64,000 bases of DNA. Origin: an uncultured Planctomycetota bacterium (GTDB taxonomy: Bacteria; Planctomycetota; Planctomycetia; Pirellulales; Thermoguttaceae). The notes beneath the pieces were generated by a model. That model was not told where the DNA came from. It saw only the letters and a program-made list of their open reading frames with translations, and made no database searches. Position 1 is the first letter of the stretch, and each line of letters starts with the position of its first letter. The translations under genes were made by a program, and so were the position numbers. Location: contig ONJR01000144.1 in assembly GCA_900318195.1 (NCBI GenBank), positions 118,772 to 182,771 on the forward strand, written 5' to 3'. Positions 62,701-64,000 of the stretch are shown piece by piece.

Positions 62701-64000
62701 AGCGATACCATTTTGGCGTCGTATAAAACTTCAAGTTCCGGTTTAGACGGGGCAGGTGGGACAAAGTCGAATGTGGCTTTTGAATTTAACGACGCCCCAA
62801 GCCCGATTATCGCCAACGATAATGTTCGCCCAAGAGTATCGTCGTTTAATGAGCGCGTATATGTTGATTCAGTTGCTGGAATGATATGTTTCTCACCATC
62901 GACCAGGTACGACCATTCGTATCTGACCTCAGAGGACGTCGGCTGGACAGTCGCGCTAATAACGCCGTTATTTTCACTGGCCGTCGCCAACAGGGGCTTA
63001 ACGATTACGGAATTCGACGACGACGTATTGATCTCGCTCCGCGTCTCAACGACGAACTCGTACGTATGACCGCTTAGCGCCGTGAAATTTGTCGTTTGCC
63101 CCAAGCCGGTGTAAATCGCGTCGGATTGCATTTGACCGTCGATCTCGACGAAAACTCGGTATTCGTCGACATAATCAACAGCAGTCCACCTTAACTCTAT
63201 TTCGCCCGAAGTGGCGTTGGGTTCTCCGGAATATATCGCGTCCGTTATTGTTGTTGATTTCGTCCAGGGCGTCTTTATTGAGAACATCGAGCTTTGCGAC
63301 GCTTTCGCATTCGTTGCCGTAAGAGTAAAGTTGTAGGACGTGTCGGCAAGGAGTTCGGTCAGAGTATATTTACCGTCAAGCGCATCCGCTACGGTGTGAA
63401 CAGTCTCGTCTTCGCCAACGGTGTACGTTAACGCATAGTTGGTAACATTAGATTGGGGGCTCCAGTTAAGCTTGATCGCTCGGTTCTCTTTAACATAGAC
63501 GCCGTTCAAATCCGGTATTGACGGCGCGCCTGGCTCGAAAGTAAACTGTGCTCGGGAACCGGAAGACGCCTCTTCGCCTGTTATTGTTAGGACGACTGTT
63601 CGCCCTAAGGTTCCGTCGATCTCGTTGCGAGTATAACTCGCGTCGCTCGACGTCAGAGGTTGAAGTTGCCCTGCGTCGTCTCGATACGACCATTCGTACT
63701 TGACGTCTGACTCGTTTGGCGTGATGGACGAAACAGAGATGACGTTGTTAGCTTCTGCGGCGACCGCTAAAATCGGTTTGTTCACAACTTCATTTGAATA
63801 CCCGGACTCGCCTAGCTCGCTATACGCCACGACCGAAAAGATATGACTATGTCCGTTATTGGCGGAGTATGTATACTCGCGTTCGATCCCGTCATGTATC
63901 AGTTGACGATCGTCTCCGTCTATCGACACATATAGCCTATATCCGTCGGCGTAATCCACGGCGTTCCAATTGACTTGAATCGAACCAGATTCGGCGTTGA
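50793..64000 (-). CDS. Giant FN3-repeat and beta-helix surface protein (5' end outside window)
   Basis: The minus-strand frame is open from the right window edge to TAA at 50793, at least 4,402 residues. The N-terminal part is missing, but codons up to the edge continue the repeat pattern (NAESGSIQVNWNAVDYADGY). From the right edge to about 53,880 there are 13 visible units of about 260 residues. Each has an FN3-like domain (SGEPNA..G.V.L.W..VDY.DEY.VY), an Ig-like middle segment ending YEWSYID...RNEQDGTLGRVV.LTITG, and a second FN3-like domain (WTPQANVT.YELSY). Then come two modules that each start with a CSLREA-like ISLREA(V/I)E motif and continue as right-handed beta-helix with GGA(I/L/V)Y and FxxN repeats. 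The last 25 residues are acidic and end in DWLF. Likely secreted, with a surface or adhesion role; that is inference. Confidence 0.9.
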   Translation of the reverse strand, partial: NAESGSIQVNWNAVDYADGYRLYVSIDGDDRQLIHDGIEREYTYSANNGHSHIFSVVAYSELGESGYSNEVVNKPILAVAAEANNVISVSSITPNESDVKYEWSYRDDAGQLQPLTSSDASYTRNEIDGTLGRTVVLTITGEEASSGSRAQFTFEPGAPSIPDLNGVYVKENRAIKLNWSPQSNVTNYALTYTVGEDETVHTVADALDGKYTLTELLADTSYNFTLTATNAKASQSSMFSIKTPWTKSTTITDAIYSGEPNATSGEIELRWTAVDYVDEYRVFVEIDGQMQSDAIYTGLGQTTNFTALSGHTYEFVVETRSEINTSSSNSVIVKPLLATASENNGVISATVQPTSSEVRYEWSYLVDGEKHIIPATESTYTRSLNDDTLGRTLSLAIIGLGASLNSKATFDFVPPAPSKPELEVLYDAKMVSLTVKRNVISNALKYELHYTVNNGEKQTVALSETDSFTIEDNELARGATYSFQLVATNDCGSTASDVVMKYIDPIPTTPTNVSATYSGELNAVVGSIKVSWDASDLADGYNLYVSVDGNQPNLIYHGERREYVYDSNNVATGHSYSFTVVAYSELGNSAFSSPVLVKPLHVIAEENNNAITASVTPNDAEYEYEWSYIDSGVSYPLNVTGLTYERNATDGTLGRIVSLTITGKDKSSGSCASFTFEPGSPAVPDFTATYEKADRSVSVTWTPQANVNEYELSYVFGNSSESHTVEITTEGTYVLKDLLPDTTYAFTLKATNASGSQSATRIITTPVTTASTLETAIYSGQPNATSGEVALKWTAVDYADVYRVYVKIDGQLQSEPIYSGTDQTTKYNALNGKTYEFVVETQSEMNAALSNSVTAKPILASATENKNVISAFVQPTSSEVRYEWSYLDGSEKYILPTTDSTYSRSSSDNTLGRKISLSIIGIGASTNSVATFDFVPSMPSKPKLDVVYDPESVVLTVKRNIIDNALKYELRYTVSDGDAQSVALTDAESFTIRDNELVRGATYVFQLLAINDAGATLSDSATVDIEPVPSTPTNLSAVYSGEPNAEVGSIKVNWNTVDFADGYRLYVSVDGNTPSLIYSGENSEYVCDSNLVVNGRRYDFTVVAYSELGESLPSSSFACSPFVAVTSESNNVIAVTSLTPISAEVEYSWSYIDDLGRVQPLSAEGNSYTRNEQDETLGRVVTLTITGVGASSGSKATYNFDPNAPSIPDLTGAYDREKRAVEVTWTPQANVTQYSLSYTIGDDDTVHTVEETPNGKYTLTSLNPDASYTFILTASNAKSSQSASVTVKTPITKSPTLTEAVYSGEPNAVLGTVSLKWTNVDYVDEYLIYVTIDGVLQSETINVGKALSTTYEVQTGKRYEFSVEAKSEINVARSNIRIVDPLWAEVAEVDNIITINLLSPESAEVDYLWSYVDDAGRTRALSTTGREYVRSVQDGTLGRVVTLTLKGRGNSLGSNATFSFKPSAPSSPDLVTCYNYDDGTIQLSWTPQDNVTSYELAYIVGNDPAVYTIRTGLDGSYRLSDLLPNTEYFFTLTAKNANSSQSSSSAVKTPVTLASTLKEAVYSGEPNASSGVVSLVWSAVDYVDEYRVIMIVDGVEQESPIYSGIGYSTSYTVQTGKHYEFLVETSSEINTARSNVKIVDPFCADVDELDNLITVTSITPSKAAVEYSWSYIDDAGHERALTANGKEYKRNEQDGTLGRVVMLTITGQGDSHGSSASFILEPGAPSVPDLNGKYYKEENAIQVTWTPQANVTKYELTYVIGDNPTIYSVTEQLNGQYSLSALAPNTDYVFTLNATNAKGTRSSIFTVKTPVTTAAILQSASYSGEPNAPSGEVALVWSQVEYVDEYRVHITIDGVPESDVVSAGKTNSTTYAVQTGKVYEFVIESLSEMNSAFSNVVKIAPLWATASESDNEIIVTSLKPNGANVRYEWSYIDEGEKRILSSKDATYTRSSTDNTLGRTVSLTITGEGDSLGSCANFEFIPQAPPKPNLEVSYDASSVSLTVKRNSIVNALQYDLYYTVNGGVATKVTLTDAENFTISDKDLVRDATYNFQLIASNDGGESKSDNVSIKIDPIPASTLITSATYVGVVNASSGTINVTWNEVDYADGYKLYAAVDGGERRLIYQGVDCEYAYDSSQVINGRRYSFTVVAYSELGESTPSNTVDCSPIFAIATESDNVISVTSLSPINADVEYSWSYLDDDGRSHPLSVHGRDYSRNEQDGTLGRIVLLAITGRGTSQGSNASFTFEPGAPSAPEVNGAYIKETRSIEVQWKPESNVTHYELSYRIGADATVHKVSETLNGSFTLSELLANTEYVFTITATNVKGAKSTTFTVMTPTTSAPTLKEASYSGKPNADSGAVTLSWTAADYVDEYLIYVTIDGVLQPDRIRAGKALSATYEVQTGKRYEFAIESVSEINSARSNTMIVDPLLVEAVEVDNVITVTSIAPDNVEVEYSWAYLDESGRAQPLDVTSGTYSRSEEDGTFGRVVTLTVIGRGSASGSSSSFTFAPNAPAAPDIQVNYIKDNRAIDLTWTLQPNVTSYILTYVVGNDPTIHTINTQDAGFYRLEDLMPGTEYKFTITAINSTSSYSSTYTIQTPSTTAPTLIEAKYSGETNASTGMVSLVWSAADYVDLYKVYVSIDGVAQSTPIYIGTEQATTYAVQTGKRYEFMVESLSEMNSACSNAQIVEPIRTEATVAADDIAVTVRPENSEVEYIWSYLDDQGIAQRLPTTNNEYTRNALDGTCGRVITLTIVGTGKSAGSVASYTFAPDSPSIPDLRGEYRKDSRTVELTWTPQDDVTSYELSYVVGDNTAIHTVADPINGVFSLTKLMPNTSYAFTLTATNAAGSQSVSCVVTTPFTSASTFMKAAYSGAPNASIGNVVLAWTAASYVDEYCVYVSIDGELQPTAIYTGTELTTNYVVLTGKRYDFFVESSSEMNTSRSNVKSVAPIKAVASESDGTISVTSLLPGSAEVEYRWFSVDSSGVVRELSEKSGRYKRNSVDNTLGRVVRALVIGSGASVGSTATFEFAPSIPPTVVFEASYDKSNSAIQLNWTREDGVSGYTLKYSIDGNSKTYTAFSNQLVDSYVISSPLPGATYRFTLTASNDAGAASSEKSVTVPVVSPVTLTSAQYIADVNMRIGAVKLTWTESSNADGYRVYVLINGQAQSRPIYTGKALCVPYGAKVGKRYTFYVEAYNELGAVQSNMLTCKPFIVTGAESDGVIEVTSVTPKSSEVEYSWSYVNEDGVSVTLSTNETRYERSREDGTIGRNIILTTTGKGESSGAVSQLVFKPKLPGSPSPIADYNSVDNAIDITWRSSHSALGYELTYTIEGDDVVRSISIDDPEICSYRLENPKHGAKYSFSLVALNEAGTSTPGVVEVVTKFIETPSLIVTTLDDVVDPSDGWISLREAVEIYSDAIDDESATISFDLSDFIATNGNHAENRITLGELGQISISRSITIDGGANSIVVDASGNSRAFIARGNFDANTGETFNLIDVVLRGITIVNGATDGYNCDEVEGAYAQKFGQDGAGISAIGVNLTIENSAIMNNVSAERGGGVSVNGGSLTLVNVELSNNVAVAKSGGAVVVESSNLARLENVTAFGNRTGKLGGAFYFGSTRTQITNSTFSRNVSAIGGGAIYASGSNVAMSSVQFTENEARGSSYGGGAIYARAKSTLDISDADFSHNVASNFNGGALALMAASSVTISGAEFSNNIAGKQGGGIYAGESTVVVTPSSARGLTFIGNQAGAYGGAISGSTVTIDRAVIIKNTASGGSGVIVTGIGYISNSLIAENDGRHGLYAQGSGQIEVVNSTVVNNKTSDVRTTGATSHIRFKNSIVGVNSPSEFQVVSGSVSANNTLSTYTSWSSGAHNLKYEATQPLFRDDSYALIANSVAVDRGNAEYVDQSAVDLEGESRIQGNSVDLGAYESIVTPEKPSLVVTTTKDVVDPFDNVISLREAIEVYFGSVVTDANFTVSFAPELNGERVFIDGAEIVVRNSMTIDASGLQDGVVVDANGSSRAFLVSRADVSFLGLTITGGSTTMKIGAAVYGLDSNITFKDVVLAENFVQNAYGGAVGITRGSATFIDSQLFGNTARLGGAIYSDRGAITTVNSLIVDNIGATGGAVYLKSCKAEFIETTFDSNVSTANWEAGGAIYASKSSVAIKSSSFLGNDSNQSKGGALYLTGGTLTVSDSSYTDNHAKTEGGAIFARNTSTIDIQDSRFVENVARDGGALYLSESPTLLARVEFERNATTNGAIGGGAIYFQSVYCPRTLAVIDSNFLNNVTQRYGGAISTSARTNLVISGGCFSSNQGSLASVVYSRDSTSEIQGATFANNGKSIVSSVLHFYQGHADLTDVTFVDNRSVPMKTQNGAVVTESRTPSASDALLDEAFADYLDDEFEFGTDWLF
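50870..53870 (-). repeat. CSLREA/beta-helix region with GGA(I/L/V) and FxxN repeats
   Basis: Within the giant gene, two blocks begin with ISLREAVEIY near 53,780 and ISLREAIEVY near 52,145. Each block holds many coils with GGAIYA/GGALYL and FSxN/FxxN motifs; about 17 GGA-type motifs can be counted. They match the beta-helix architecture of polymorphic outer-membrane proteins. The two blocks appear to be an ancient duplication. Confidence 0.85.
53880..64000 (-). repeat. Tandem array of 13 FN3-rich units, period about 780 bp
   Basis: The YxWSY motif of the middle segment recurs near 54301, 55081, 55861, 56641, 57421, 58211, 58991, 59771, 60551, 61341, 62121, 62911 and 63691, a steady spacing of 780-790 bp. 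Units differ in the second FN3 (type with W(T/S)PQ or type with LTVKRN) and in the following FN3 (VDEY type or ADGY type), giving a higher-order pattern. Confidence 0.9.

Noticed and set aside
1..64000. tRNA, rRNA, CRISPR arrays and insertion sequences
   Set aside because: Intergenic regions were scanned for TpsiC-type GTTCGA motifs, spaced direct repeats and transposase-like frames; none was convincing. A short tRNA could still be missed without a covariance search.

Overview
The window looks like a chromosomal segment of a Planctomycetota bacterium, probably a moderate-GC, Pirellulales/Thermoguttaceae-like or host-associated lineage. The main evidence is a secreted protein with the planctomycete N-terminal motif RRLAMESLESRNLLAV (around 36.6 kb), a Tat-secreted Gfo/Idh/MocA oxidoreductase, many lineage-specific secreted and lipid-anchored proteins, and a giant multi-repeat surface protein. 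The phylum call is inference from these traits. No rRNA, tRNA, CRISPR array, insertion sequence or phage gene was recognised.

Layout. 0-7 kb: the N-terminal part of a SpoIIM-family membrane protein, a LOG-family nucleotide hydrolase, a small membrane protein, a RarD/EamA-type transporter, then a TolB-like lipoprotein with one haem-c site followed by a large membrane protein of DUF6057 type. 7-17 kb: glycogen debranching enzyme GlgX, an overlapping J-domain/HIRAN gene pair, a secreted beta-propeller glycosidase-like protein, a COG3014 lipoprotein, a CydA-like membrane protein fused to cytochrome c, and a secreted alpha/beta hydrolase. 17-28 kb: an acyl-AMP ligase/ACP/alpha-oxoamine synthase fusion, then leuA, a free ACP, a FabF-type ketosynthase and hisA on the minus strand, facing away from proB and thpR on the plus strand. 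28-32.6 kb: a TPR lipoprotein and a glycerol-1-phosphate dehydrogenase.

32.7-38.3 kb is an accessory block that reads as more AT-rich. It holds two paralogous secreted proteins, the LEPR-type secreted protein and a GT4 glycosyltransferase. The last two each appear to carry a 1-nt frameshift, about 0.85 kb apart. 38.3-50.6 kb returns to housekeeping genes: infC, a metallophosphoesterase, an EpmA-like ligase, ispD with a Gfo/Idh/MocA gene, a small membrane protein with hemE, a TrkH transporter and dprA. 50.8-64 kb is one open reading frame that runs off the right edge. It encodes at least 4,400 residues: 13 visible ~260-residue FN3-rich units followed by two CSLREA/beta-helix modules with GGA(I/L/V) and FxxN repeats like those of chlamydial Pmp proteins.

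How the genes may work together. The fusion enzyme plus the nearby ACP and ketosynthase suggest an acyl-ACP-dependent route to a long-chain amino-ketone, such as a sphingoid-like base. The G1P dehydrogenase could supply an archaeal-type glycerol phosphate head. The TolB/DUF6057 pair and the CydA-cytochrome c fusion suggest unusual envelope redox proteins. These functional links are inference.
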